64,000 nt of DNA. Source: DATBSK01 sp964501785. GTDB taxonomy: Bacteria > Actinomycetota > Acidimicrobiia > IMCC26256 > PALSA-555. The stretch's first letter is position 1; each line of letters opens with the position of its first letter. A program made the translations under genes and the position numbers. Shown piece after piece: positions 7,943 through 15,566 of the stretch. Under the pieces are notes generated by a model, which was given only the letters and a program-made list of their open reading frames with translations, made no database searches and had not been told where the DNA came from. Where the stretch lies: contig CAZCUD010000003.1 in the NCBI GenBank assembly GCA_964501785.1, forward strand, positions 248,001-312,000. The letters run 5' to 3'.

Positions 7943-8709
7943 TCACCCCCGACGCGCTCGCACCGCTCGCGGACGACCGCACGCACGCGGCGTTCGTCGT
8001 CGACTTCGACGGCACGCTCGCACCGATCGTCGACCATCCCGATCGCGCGGTCGCCCTCCCGGAGGCGCTCGACCTCCTCCGCCTGCTCGTCGACGACCTC
8101 GCGCTCGTCGGCATCGTGAGCGGGCGACCGGTCGACTTCCTGCGCGAGCGCATCGGGATCGACGGTCTCGCCCTCGTCGGGCAGTACGGCCTCGAGCGCC
8201 TCGTCGACGGCCGGATCGTGTTCGACCCGGCGGCGGAGCCGTTCGTGGCACCCGTCGCCGCGGCGCTGGGCGAGGCGAGAGCGCGCTGGCCCCGCCTCGT
8301 CATCGAGCGGAAGGGTGCCATCGCGGTGGCGCTCCACTGGCGGACCGCACCCGATGCCGCGCCGCCGATCGACGAGGTCAGCGACCTGGCGAACCAGCAC
8401 GGTCTCGCGCTGCTGCCGGGCCGGATGGTCGTGGAGCTGCGTCCGCCCCTGCCGGTCGACAAGGGGACTGCCGTGGAGTCGCTCCTCGGCGGTCGAGGCA
8501 TCGAGGCCGCGGCGTTCGCTGGTGACGACGTGGGTGACGTGGCGGCGTTCGACGCGCTCGACTCCCTCGTCGCGACCGGCGCGGTCACGACCGCGGTCAA
8601 GGTCGCGGTGCGCTCGGAGGAGTCGCCTGACGCGCTCCTGTCGCGCGCCGACAACGTCGTCGACGGCCCCGCCGGACTCGTCGCCGCCCTCCGCACCCTC
8701 GCCCGCTGA
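7918..8709 (+). CDS. otsB: Trehalose-6-phosphate phosphatase
   Basis: OtsB is a HAD-superfamily phosphatase that dephosphorylates trehalose 6-phosphate to trehalose. Motif I is VVDFDGTLAPIVDHP with both aspartates, motif II is VSGRPVDF, motif III is the Lys near ERKGAIAVALHW, and motif IV is GDDVGDVAAFDAL. The length is normal for the family (about 260 residues). The start is uncertain: no ATG or GTG is in frame near the domain start. A TTG at 7918, inside the end of the preceding gene, is the best choice; an ATG at 7807 would add 37 unrelated residues. otsA lies downstream on the other strand, so the pathway's two steps converge. Confidence 0.88.
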   Translation: MHRDPGLVITPDALAPLADDRTHAAFVVDFDGTLAPIVDHPDRAVALPEALDLLRLLVDDLALVGIVSGRPVDFLRERIGIDGLALVGQYGLERLVDGRIVFDPAAEPFVAPVAAALGEARARWPRLVIERKGAIAVALHWRTAPDAAPPIDEVSDLANQHGLALLPGRMVVELRPPLPVDKGTAVESLLGGRGIEAAAFAGDDVGDVAAFDALDSLVATGAVTTAVKVAVRSEESPDALLSRADNVVDGPAGLVAALRTLAR

Positions 8710-8750
8710 GTCCGCGACCCCCACGCTTGTTCGCGCCCTCCCTCCCCCAC

Positions 8751-8795
8751 CGTTGGAAGACCGAGCGACAACAGTTGTCGCTGAGCCTTCCGACG
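8751..8795. terminator. Palindromic intergenic element, alpha family copy 1
   Basis: The arms CGTTGGAAGAC and CCTTCCGACG enclose a second perfect 8-bp stem, GCGACAAC with GTTGTCGC, round a minimal loop. It lies between the convergent otsB and otsA, 42 bases past the otsB stop. Four relatives lie elsewhere in the window. It is most likely a two-way terminator. Confidence 0.65.
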
Positions 8796-8833
8796 TGGCG
8801 GAGGCGCGGAGTGGTGGAGCGGCTGCGCCGGGC

Positions 8834-10219
8834 TCAGCGGCGGCCGGCGGCCGCGAGCTGGTCGGCGAGCCAGTCCTGGGGGGTGCGTGCGATCGAGAGG
8901 TCGCGCAGGCGGGCGGCGCGCGTCCGTCGCTCCTCGGCCGGCATCGTGAGCGCCGTGTGCAGTGCCGCCGCGGCCTGGTCGAGGTCGTAGGGGTGGGTCT
9001 CGATCGCGGCCTCGCCGAGCTCGTCCCATGCCCCGGCGTCGGGTGAGAGGCAGAGCACGCCGTCACGCTCGTTCAGGATCGGACCCTCCTTGGCGACGAG
9101 GTTGAGCCCGTCCTTGATCGGGTTGACGAGCAGCACGTCGTAGCGGCAGAGGGCGGCGACCGTGCTCGCGAAGTCGTCGTTGGTGTCGAGCACGACGGGC
9201 TGCCAGTCGCTCGTCCCCCAACCCTCGTTCACCCGGGCGACGGCCTGCTCCACCTCGTTGCGGTAGCCCAGGTACTCCGGCATCGACTCGCGCGACGGGT
9301 TGGCCCGCGCGACGAAGACGACCCGGCCACGCAGCTCCGCATGGTGCTCGAGCAGCAGGTCGTACGCCGCGAAGCCGCGCACGATGTTCTTGGACGGCTC
9401 GACGCGATCGACGCGCAGCAGCATCGTGCGGTCGCCGACGAGCTCGTCGAGCGCGGCACGAGCGGCCTGGGCCGCGGTGCTCGCGGCCACGTCGGCGAGC
9501 TCGTCGGCATCGGGCGCGAGCGGCGCGATGAACGTCGGTGCGAGCTCGCAGCCGCTCCCGAGGATCTCGCGCGCCGATGCCTCGTACGACCGAGCCCACC
9601 GGCCGGCGTGGAAGCCGCACGGCACCGACGCCATCGACGACAGCAGCGCGGTCGAGGTGGCGGTCGGCAGCACCCGAATCGAGTTCGGACCGCAGAACGC
9701 CGTGTGGGTGAAGTGAACGATCCGCAGGTCGGGTCGGGCGTTGGCGAGCATCCCGGGCACGAGGGCGAGCTGGTAGTCCTGCACGAGCACGACGTCGCGC
9801 TCGCCGGCCGCGTCGGCCGCGGCGTCGGCGAAGGCCTGGCTCACCGCGACGTAGGAGCCCCACGCCTCGCGGAAGTGGTGGTCGAAGCGCGGTCGGCGCG
9901 GCAGGTCGAAGAGGCCGTGGTGCAGGAACCAGAGCGTGCCGTTGGAGACGACGTCGTAGTAGCGCCGGTACTCGGCCGGGTCGAAGTCGAGCAGGGTGAG
10001 CGCGATGTCGGTGGCCGGCAGCGCGCCCGCCCGGGCGGCGGCGCGGTCGTCGTCGCTGATGGCAGCGGCGATCCATGCCGCGCCCGGTCCGGCCGCTCCC
10101 GCGGTGAGCAGCGGCCCGAGGGCGGTGGCGACGCCGCCCGCGCCGGGGCTGACGTCGAAGCCGCCGTCGGCGCGGGCCGCGAAGCGATAGGGCCCCCGGT
10201 TGGAGACGACGACCGTCAC
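8834..10219 (-). CDS. otsA: Trehalose-6-phosphate synthase
   Basis: OtsA (GT20) joins glucose from a nucleotide sugar to glucose 6-phosphate. The 461-residue chain has the N-terminal VVSNRGPYRF, the acceptor-domain VQDYQLALVPGML, the donor-phosphate site RVDRVEPSKNIVRGF and the ribose/diphosphate site NPIKDGLNLVAKE with the conserved acidic residue. A few positions differ from E. coli OtsA, so donor preference (UDP- or GDP-glucose) cannot be read. GTG start overlaps the treT stop by four bases, making a treT-otsA operon. Confidence 0.9.
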   Translation of the reverse strand: MTVVVSNRGPYRFAARADGGFDVSPGAGGVATALGPLLTAGAAGPGAAWIAAAISDDDRAAARAGALPATDIALTLLDFDPAEYRRYYDVVSNGTLWFLHHGLFDLPRRPRFDHHFREAWGSYVAVSQAFADAAADAAGERDVVLVQDYQLALVPGMLANARPDLRIVHFTHTAFCGPNSIRVLPTATSTALLSSMASVPCGFHAGRWARSYEASAREILGSGCELAPTFIAPLAPDADELADVAASTAAQAARAALDELVGDRTMLLRVDRVEPSKNIVRGFAAYDLLLEHHAELRGRVVFVARANPSRESMPEYLGYRNEVEQAVARVNEGWGTSDWQPVVLDTNDDFASTVAALCRYDVLLVNPIKDGLNLVAKEGPILNERDGVLCLSPDAGAWDELGEAAIETHPYDLDQAAAALHTALTMPAEERRTRAARLRDLSIARTPQDWLADQLAAAGRR

Positions 10220-11490
10220 CGGTCGGACCCGCGACTCCCGTCTTGCAGGTCACCGAAGAGCACCAGCCAGTCCTCCAGCTCGCGGGTCGACAGGAAGTTG
10301 TCCCGCACGAACTCGCGGCCCTGGGACCCCATGGCGTCGGCGCCGACCGGGTCGGCGAGCAGGTCGATCGTGCGTGCCGCACACTCTTCCACGCTGTCGA
10401 CCAGATATCCGTTGAACCCGTCGCGGAGCTGGAGCGCGATGCCACCGGCCCGCCCACCGACGACGGGGCGCCCCTTCCAGAGGGCTTCGCTGACCGTGAG
10501 CCCGAAGCCCTCCCGCAGCGACTTCTGGATCATGACGTGCGACACGCGCTGGAACGCGTTGATCTGCACCGCTCCGACCTGATGCAGGTTGGAGAGCAGC
10601 TTGATGTGGCGGTCGCCGCCGCGCGCGTCCTCGATCTCCTCCCACACCCGGAAGCCCTCCGGGTCGTCCGTCGCCATCGACCCCGCGAGGACGAGCTGCA
10701 CGTCGGGGATCTGCTCGCGCACGATGCGGTACGCCTCGAGCACGCCGATCGGGTCCTTCCACGGGTCGAACCGGCTGATCTGGCACATGATCGGCTGGTG
10801 CGGATCGATGCCGTACTGCTTCGCGATCTCGTTGCAGAACGGATCCGCGAGGTCGAGGTTCTTCACCGAGAGCGGATCGATGCACGGCGGCGCGTGCACG
10901 ACGTGGTCCATGTGCAGCGATGCGGGGACGAACTCCGGCATCGTGAACACGGCCGCGTCGTGCTGCTCGACGAACGGGCGGAAGAACTCCCACACCTCTT
11001 GGTTGGCGTCGGTCAGATCGATGTGGCAGCGCCATATCCACGATGCGCCGTCCGTGCGGGAGACGTGCGACTCGCGCAGGAAGCTGAGCACCGCCGCGGG
11101 CTGGGGGTCGTGGACGATGACGTAGTCCCACTCACCCTCGAGCGCGAGCGCGTTGTCGAGGACGCGCTCGAGGTACACGCGCTGCATCGCGGGGGTCCAC
11201 TCGATCTCGGCTCCCTGGAGCGCGTTGTGCACCTGCTTGGTGATCGCGAAGAACTCGTCGCTCCCCAGCATCACCTGCCACTCCGACTCGATCCCGAGGC
11301 TGCGCTGGAGCGGGACGTGCGTCGCGAGCAGCTCGGCGACGCCGCCGCCGTAGGCGGTCGCGTTGATGTGGAGGACCCGGGCGCCCTTGTAGGGCTCTGC
11401 GAGCGTGCGGATCCGTTCCACGGTCTCCTCGCCCGCGACGTCGACGTAGTCGGCGAGGTCCTTCTCGAGGAGGGGGACGCGCTCGAGCAT
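10216..11490 (-). CDS. treT: Trehalose synthase, glycosyltransferring type (GT4)
   Basis: TreT makes trehalose directly from NDP-glucose and glucose. The 424-residue protein matches archaeal and bacterial TreT along its length: RVLHINATAYGGGVAELL near residue 38, IESEWQVMLGSDEFF, VHDPQPAA, then the GT-B C-terminal half with QISRFDPWKDPIGVLEAY and the nucleotide-sugar loop QKSLREGFGLTVSEALWKGRP. A longer reading frame extends upstream, but the family begins at MLERVPLLEKDL, and a -10 box TAGATT lies just before this ATG. Having both treT and otsA in one operon gives two chemically independent routes to trehalose. Confidence 0.85.
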   Translation of the reverse strand: MLERVPLLEKDLADYVDVAGEETVERIRTLAEPYKGARVLHINATAYGGGVAELLATHVPLQRSLGIESEWQVMLGSDEFFAITKQVHNALQGAEIEWTPAMQRVYLERVLDNALALEGEWDYVIVHDPQPAAVLSFLRESHVSRTDGASWIWRCHIDLTDANQEVWEFFRPFVEQHDAAVFTMPEFVPASLHMDHVVHAPPCIDPLSVKNLDLADPFCNEIAKQYGIDPHQPIMCQISRFDPWKDPIGVLEAYRIVREQIPDVQLVLAGSMATDDPEGFRVWEEIEDARGGDRHIKLLSNLHQVGAVQINAFQRVSHVMIQKSLREGFGLTVSEALWKGRPVVGGRAGGIALQLRDGFNGYLVDSVEECAARTIDLLADPVGADAMGSQGREFVRDNFLSTRELEDWLVLFGDLQDGSRGSDR

Positions 11491-11498
11491 CGTCGGGC

Positions 11499-11504
11499 AA
11501 TCTA
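11499..11504 (-). promoter_or_regulatory. Leaderless -10 box for treT-otsA
   Basis: On the minus strand TAGATT ends eight bases before the treT ATG. The complete gap to the divergent glycerate kinase gene is only 20 bases. Confidence 0.45.
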
Positions 11505-11510
11505 TCGACC

Positions 11511-12563
11511 ATGCCTTCCCGTGACGCGCTCCGGGCCGAGAAGCGCGCACTCGCCTGCCCGGACAAGTTCCGCGGGACCCTCTCCGCGGTCGAGGCGGCG
11601 GCTGCGATCGCCGCCGGGCTCCGGCGCGCCGGGTTCGACGACGTGCGCGAGCTGCCGCTCGCCGACGGCGGTGAGGGCACGCTCGACGCGCTCCTCGGCG
11701 CACGGGGGGGCTCGCGACGTCAGGCGCGCGTCACAGGTCCGCTGGGCGACGAGGTCGACGCCGAGTACGGGGTGCTCCCCGACGGGACCGCCGTCATCGA
11801 GATGGCGCGCGCGAGCGGGCTGGGGTTGGTGCGGGTGAACGATCCGCTGCGGGCGTCCACGCGGGGGACCGGTGAGCTCATCGCGATCGCGCGCCGCAAC
11901 GGCGCGAACCGGATCGTGGTCGGGGTGGGCGGCTCGGCCTCGACCGACGGCGGGCTCGCGGCCGCCGAGGCGCTCGGGTGGTCGCTCGCGGGCGTCGAGG
12001 TCGCGGTGGCCTGCGACGTCGACACGCCGTTCCTCGACGCGGCGCGCGTCTACGGGCCCCAGAAGGGCGCGTCCGATGCCCAGGTGGAGCTGCTCAGCCG
12101 TCGGCTCGCGAGCATCGCCGGCGTCTACCGGGACCGGACGGGCGTCGACGTCACCGAGCTGGAGGGCGCGGGTGCCGCCGGCGGGCTCGCGGGCGGCCTG
12201 GCCGCGCTGGGTGCGACGCTCGAGCCCGGGTTCGACGTCGTCGCCCACGCGGCCGGCTTCGAAGACCTCGTCGACGGCGTCGACCTCGTCGTCACCGGCG
12301 AGGGGAAGGTCGACGTCACCAGCTTCGAAGGCAAGGTCGTCGGCGGGGTGCTCGAGTGGGCTGCCGAGCTGGGCATCGAGCACCGTGCCGTCATCGCCGG
12401 GCAGATGACCGACGACGCGCGCGAAGAGCTGTCGGTCGTCGGCGCGAAGGGCTACGCGCTCGTCGATCGGGTCTGGCAGGCCGGCGAGGCCTTCGAGCGT
12501 GCCGCCACCCTCGTCGAGGAGGCCGCCGTCGAAGCCGCCCGCACCGCCCTCTCACCGTCCTGA
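11511..12563 (+). CDS. Glycerate kinase (GlxK/GarK family)
   Basis: This family phosphorylates D-glycerate, usually to 2-phosphoglycerate. Visible family signatures are the N-terminal CPDKFRGTLSAVEAAAAIA, PLADGGEGTLDAL, VGVGGSASTDGG and, in the second lobe, DLVVTGEGKVDVTS. Length (350) is slightly below the usual 370-380. It is divergent from treT by 20 bases and convergent with gpgS. D-glycerate is released when glucosylglycerate is broken down, so a recycling role beside gpgS is plausible but inferred only from position. Confidence 0.85.
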   Translation: MPSRDALRAEKRALACPDKFRGTLSAVEAAAAIAAGLRRAGFDDVRELPLADGGEGTLDALLGARGGSRRQARVTGPLGDEVDAEYGVLPDGTAVIEMARASGLGLVRVNDPLRASTRGTGELIAIARRNGANRIVVGVGGSASTDGGLAAAEALGWSLAGVEVAVACDVDTPFLDAARVYGPQKGASDAQVELLSRRLASIAGVYRDRTGVDVTELEGAGAAGGLAGGLAALGATLEPGFDVVAHAAGFEDLVDGVDLVVTGEGKVDVTSFEGKVVGGVLEWAAELGIEHRAVIAGQMTDDAREELSVVGAKGYALVDRVWQAGEAFERAATLVEEAAVEAARTALSPS

Positions 12564-12600
12564 GCAACGCACCGCTGGGGGTGACGCGGTGCCCCATGTC

Positions 12601-12647
12601 GCGTTGGAAGACGCAGCGACAAGGTGTGTCGCTCACTCTTCCAACGC
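12601..12647. terminator. Palindromic intergenic element, alpha family copy 2
   Basis: GCGTTGGAAGA pairs perfectly with TCTTCCAACGC, with inner AGCGACA against TGTCGCT. It sits in the 100-base gap between convergent glycerate kinase and gpgS genes. Compared with copy 1, both arms have changed together at several positions, preserving pairing. Confidence 0.65.
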
Positions 12648-12664
12648 CGGTCAGATGGGCGCGG

Positions 12665-13591
12665 TCAGGCGGTGAGCTCGCGGCCGTGCTCGGCGCGGTA
12701 GGCGGGGACGTCGAGCATCGGGGGGCGTTCGCGCACCTCCACCGGCACGACGATCGGATCGTGGTCCTCGGTGTAGTGGACGAGGTCGGAGCCGAGCCGG
12801 TCGGCCGGGATGCCGGCGCGCCGCAGGCAGGTGACGAGCACCGCCATCGCCTGGGGGGACAGCTCGTCGAGCGGCCGGTTGCGGTGCTCGCGCACGCCGA
12901 GGTCGCACTGCGCGATCGCGTCGACGCCGTGCTTCGCAGCGACGTCGATCAGCAGGCCGATCTCGACGCCCCATCCCTCGACGAACGGGAGCGCCTCGAG
13001 CACCGCGCGCCGCCCCGCGTACTCGCCGCTGAGCGGCTGCACGATCCCGGTCAGGTGGGGGAACAGCGTCGACAGCAGCGGCCGGGCGACGAGCTCGGTG
13101 ACGCGCCCTCCGCCCGTGCGGGCCCCGTGGAGCGGCCGGCGGTAGTACGCCTTCGCGAGCGCGATGTCGGGGTCGGTGAGGAGCGGCTCCAGCAGCCGGG
13201 TGACGAAGTGGGGGCGGAAGTTGCGCACGTCCGCGTCGATCCACACGACGATGTCGCCCTGGGTCACGTAGAGCGAGCGCCACAGCGCGTTGCCCTTGCC
13301 GCGCCCCGGGGGGACCGACGGCAGCACGTCGGCGACCCGGTGGACCCGGGCGCCCTCCTCCTCGGCCGCCTCGGCGGTGTGATCGGTCGACCCGTCGTCC
13401 ATCACGACGATCTCGTCGACGAGGTGGGCGCGGTCGACGAGCCGGCGCCGGACGCTCCCCACGATCTGGCCGACCGTGCCCTCCTCGTCCCGGGCGGGCA
13501 GGCAGACCGAGACGGTGGTGCCGAGGCGGACCTTGTGCTCGGCGAGCACCTTGGGGTCGGGACTGCTGAGCGGAGGGGTGCGGGATGCCAT
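12665..13591 (-). CDS. gpgS: Glucosyl-3-phosphoglycerate synthase
   Basis: GpgS (GT81) transfers glucose to 3-phosphoglycerate, the first step to glucosylglycerate or, in mycobacteria, methylglucose lipopolysaccharide. The 308-residue protein has the GT-A fold signatures VSVCLPARDEEGTVG, VMDDGSTDHT, GRGKGNALWRSL and the metal motif WIDADVRNF, followed by the acceptor loop QPLSGEYAGRRAVLEALPF and VREHRNRPLDEL. The partner phosphatase GpgP is not visible here. The start ATG follows a TAGTCT -10 box on the minus strand; an upstream frame extension carries no recognisable sequence. Confidence 0.88.
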   Translation of the reverse strand: MASRTPPLSSPDPKVLAEHKVRLGTTVSVCLPARDEEGTVGQIVGSVRRRLVDRAHLVDEIVVMDDGSTDHTAEAAEEEGARVHRVADVLPSVPPGRGKGNALWRSLYVTQGDIVVWIDADVRNFRPHFVTRLLEPLLTDPDIALAKAYYRRPLHGARTGGGRVTELVARPLLSTLFPHLTGIVQPLSGEYAGRRAVLEALPFVEGWGVEIGLLIDVAAKHGVDAIAQCDLGVREHRNRPLDELSPQAMAVLVTCLRRAGIPADRLGSDLVHYTEDHDPIVVPVEVRERPPMLDVPAYRAEHGRELTA

Positions 13592-13601
13592 CGTGGCCAC
13601 G

Positions 13602-13607
13602 AGACTA
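13602..13607 (-). promoter_or_regulatory. -10 box for gpgS
   Basis: TAGTCT on the minus strand, ending ten bases before the gpgS ATG. Confidence 0.4.
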
Positions 13608-13713
13608 GGAGTGCCCCGGCGGCCCCGAGACCAGGCGCGCCGACAGGCTGAGGGCGATCGGGGGTAACGAGTAGTCAGCGTCACCCCACCTCGCTATCCT
13701 GTAGCGCAGCACG

Positions 13714-13822
13714 CGCTCATCGAGAGCGGCTGAGGGACAGGCCCGAAGACGCCGCGGCAACCAGCGCACCCGGCTCCCACAGGGGGAGGCGGTCGCCAGG
13801 TGCCAATGCCTGAACGATGAGC
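13714..13822 (+). ncRNA. SAM-I (S-box) riboswitch
   Basis: The S-box core is recognisable in order: P1 arm GCTCATC, AGAGCGGCTGAGGGACAGG, CCCGAAGAC, CGGCAACC, a variable P3 arm, the P4 segment AGGTGCCAATGCCTG, and the closing P1 arm GATGAGC, which pairs perfectly with the first. The spacing and invariant blocks match the SAM-I class rather than SAM-II or SAM-III. Two downstream hairpins, GAGCGG-TTCG-CCGCTC (13829-13844) and GCGCTC-C-GAGCGC (13848-13860), are candidates for the expression platform before the threonine-synthase-like gene. A TATCCT -10 box lies 15 bases upstream (13694-13699). Confidence 0.92.
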
Positions 13823-13896
13823 AGCTGAGAGCGGTTCGCCGCTCGAGGCGCTCCGAGCGCGTCGGCAACACACGACGACGACGAGGAGACGCCGAG

Positions 13897-15135
13897 ATGG
13901 CACACGTGGACGGGCTTCGCTGCAGAGAGTGCGGGCGGACCTACGAGGTCGCACCCCTCTACACCTGCGAGTGGTGCTTCGGCCCGCTCGAGGTCGACTA
14001 CGACGAGGACGCCATCGCCGCCGAGGTCTCGCGCGAGTCGATCGCCGCCGGGCCGCCGACGATCTGGCGGTACGCCCCGCTGCTGCCGGTCGACCCGCCG
14101 AGCGACCAGTCGAACCGGGTCGGGTTCACGCCCCTCGTGCGCGCCGACCGGCTGGCCGCCGAGCTGGGGCTCGGCGAGGTCTGGGTGAAGGACGACACCC
14201 GCAACCCCACCAACTCGTTCAAGGACCGGGTGGTCGCCGTCGCGCTCGCCAAGGCCGTCGAGTTCGGCATCAAGACGATCGCGTGCGCGTCGACCGGCAA
14301 CCTGGCCAACGCGGTCGCCGCCGCGGCGACCCGGGTCGGGCTCCCGAGCTACGTCTTCATCCCGTCCGACCTGGAGTCGGGAAAGATCCTCACGACCGCG
14401 ATCTACGGCGGCAACGTCGTCGCGATCGACGGCACCTACGACGACGTCAACCGCCTCTGCGCCGAGCTCGCGGCCGACCGACCGTGGGCGTTCGTCAACG
14501 TCAACATGCGGCCCTTCTACGCCGAGGGGTCGCGCACGCTCGCGTTCGAGACGGCCGAGCAGCTCGGCTGGGAGACGCCCGACCACGTGGTGGTGCCGAT
14601 CGCCAGCGGGTCGCTGCTCACCAAGATCCGCAAGGGCTTCGACGAGCTGCACCGCTACGGGCTGATCGACGGCCCGGCCGACGTGCGGGTGTCGGGGGCG
14701 CAGGCCGCCGGCTGCTCGCCCGTCGCCACCGCGTTCGCCGAGGAGACCGACGTGGTGCGGCCGGTGAAGCCCGACACCATCGCCAAGTCGCTCGCCATCG
14801 GCAACCCGGCCGACGGTCCGTTCGCCATCGACGCCGTGCGCGAGACCGGCGGCGAGATCGCCGCGGTCACCGACGACGAGGTGCTCGAGGGGATGCGCCT
14901 GCTCGCCCGCACCGAGGGGATCTTCGGTGAGACGGCCGCGGGGGTGACGATCGCCACGCTGAAGCGGCTCGCCGAGTCGGGCGTGGTGCGCTCCGACGAG
15001 CGTGTCGTCGTGTACGTCACCGGGCACGGGCTCAAGACGCTCGACGCCGTCGCGGACCACGTCGGTCCCACGGCGACGATCGCGCCGACGCTCGACGCGT
15101 TCGCGTCGGCGTTCCCGGACGCGCAGGAGGTCTGA
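13897..15135 (+). CDS. Threonine-synthase-like PLP enzyme under SAM riboswitch
   Basis: This is a fold-type II PLP enzyme of 412 residues most like class II threonine synthase, which converts O-phosphohomoserine to threonine. The N-terminus has a four-cysteine zinc ribbon (CRECG and CEWCFG) as in many archaeal and actinobacterial ThrC proteins. NPTNSFKDRV supplies the PLP lysine, ASTGNLANAVAAAA binds the cofactor phosphate, and PIASGSLLTKI lies in the second lobe. A SAM riboswitch in the leader and a CysO-like sulfur carrier one base downstream argue for a role in methionine or homocysteine formation rather than plain threonine synthesis. That is inference: activity with a thiocarboxylate donor is not shown by sequence alone. 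Confidence 0.85.
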   Translation: MAHVDGLRCRECGRTYEVAPLYTCEWCFGPLEVDYDEDAIAAEVSRESIAAGPPTIWRYAPLLPVDPPSDQSNRVGFTPLVRADRLAAELGLGEVWVKDDTRNPTNSFKDRVVAVALAKAVEFGIKTIACASTGNLANAVAAAATRVGLPSYVFIPSDLESGKILTTAIYGGNVVAIDGTYDDVNRLCAELAADRPWAFVNVNMRPFYAEGSRTLAFETAEQLGWETPDHVVVPIASGSLLTKIRKGFDELHRYGLIDGPADVRVSGAQAAGCSPVATAFAEETDVVRPVKPDTIAKSLAIGNPADGPFAIDAVRETGGEIAAVTDDEVLEGMRLLARTEGIFGETAAGVTIATLKRLAESGVVRSDERVVVYVTGHGLKTLDAVADHVGPTATIAPTLDAFASAFPDAQEV

Positions 15136-15136
15136 C

Positions 15137-15412
15137 GTGTCGGTCACGGTCCGCATCCCCACCCAGCTGCGCCAGCTCTCGGGCGGAGCCTCGGAGGTGG
15201 AGGTCGAGGGGTCGACGGTGTCGGAGGCGCTCAAGGCGCTCGACGCCGCCCACCCCGGCTTCGGCGAGCGGCTCTACGACGAGAACGGTGGCCTGCGGCG
15301 GTTCGTGAACGTGTTCGTCGCCGAGGAGGACATCCGCTTCCTCGAGGGCGTCGACACCCCGCTCACCGACGGCCAGACCGTCAGCATCGTCCCCGCCGTC
15401 GCCGGCGGCTGA
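15137..15412 (+). CDS. cysO: CysO/ThiS-like sulfur-carrier protein
   Basis: This 91-residue beta-grasp protein ends in AVAGG, the di-glycine tail that is adenylated and converted to a thiocarboxylate in MoaD, ThiS and CysO. Along its length it resembles Mycobacterium tuberculosis CysO: SVTVRIPTQLRQLSGG, RFVNVFVAEEDIRFLEG and DGQTVSIVPAVAGG. In mycobacteria the partner is CysM, which uses O-phosphoserine; no cysM or Mec+ protease gene is in this window. Here the direct neighbour is the riboswitch-controlled threonine-synthase-like gene. GTG start with a strong GGAGG site (15127-15131) inside the end of that gene. Confidence 0.9.
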   Translation: MSVTVRIPTQLRQLSGGASEVEVEGSTVSEALKALDAAHPGFGERLYDENGGLRRFVNVFVAEEDIRFLEGVDTPLTDGQTVSIVPAVAGG

Positions 15413-15450
15413 CGCCCTCCCTCGACGCTCAGGCGGCGGTGCGCCCCGAG

Positions 15451-15566
15451 CGTTCTGGCGTCGCTTGACCGCGCCGGCGCGGTGATCTGACGCCCAACGG
15501 TGCGTCCCCCGAGCCTTTTGGCGTCAGCAGACCCGCGTGAGCCGGGTCTCCTGACGCCGAAACGGT
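15451..15566. terminator. Double palindromic element, gamma family
   Basis: Two hairpins lie between convergent cysO and the DtxR-family gene. The first (15451-15499) has CGTTCTGGCGTC against GACGCCCAACG, with a perfect 16-base inverted repeat ACCGCGCC-GGCGCGGT inside. The second (about 15513-15566) pairs TTTTGGCGTCAGCAGACCCG with a right arm ending GACGCCGAAACGG and is nearly identical to the element at 57812-57863. Likely a two-way terminator. Confidence 0.6.
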
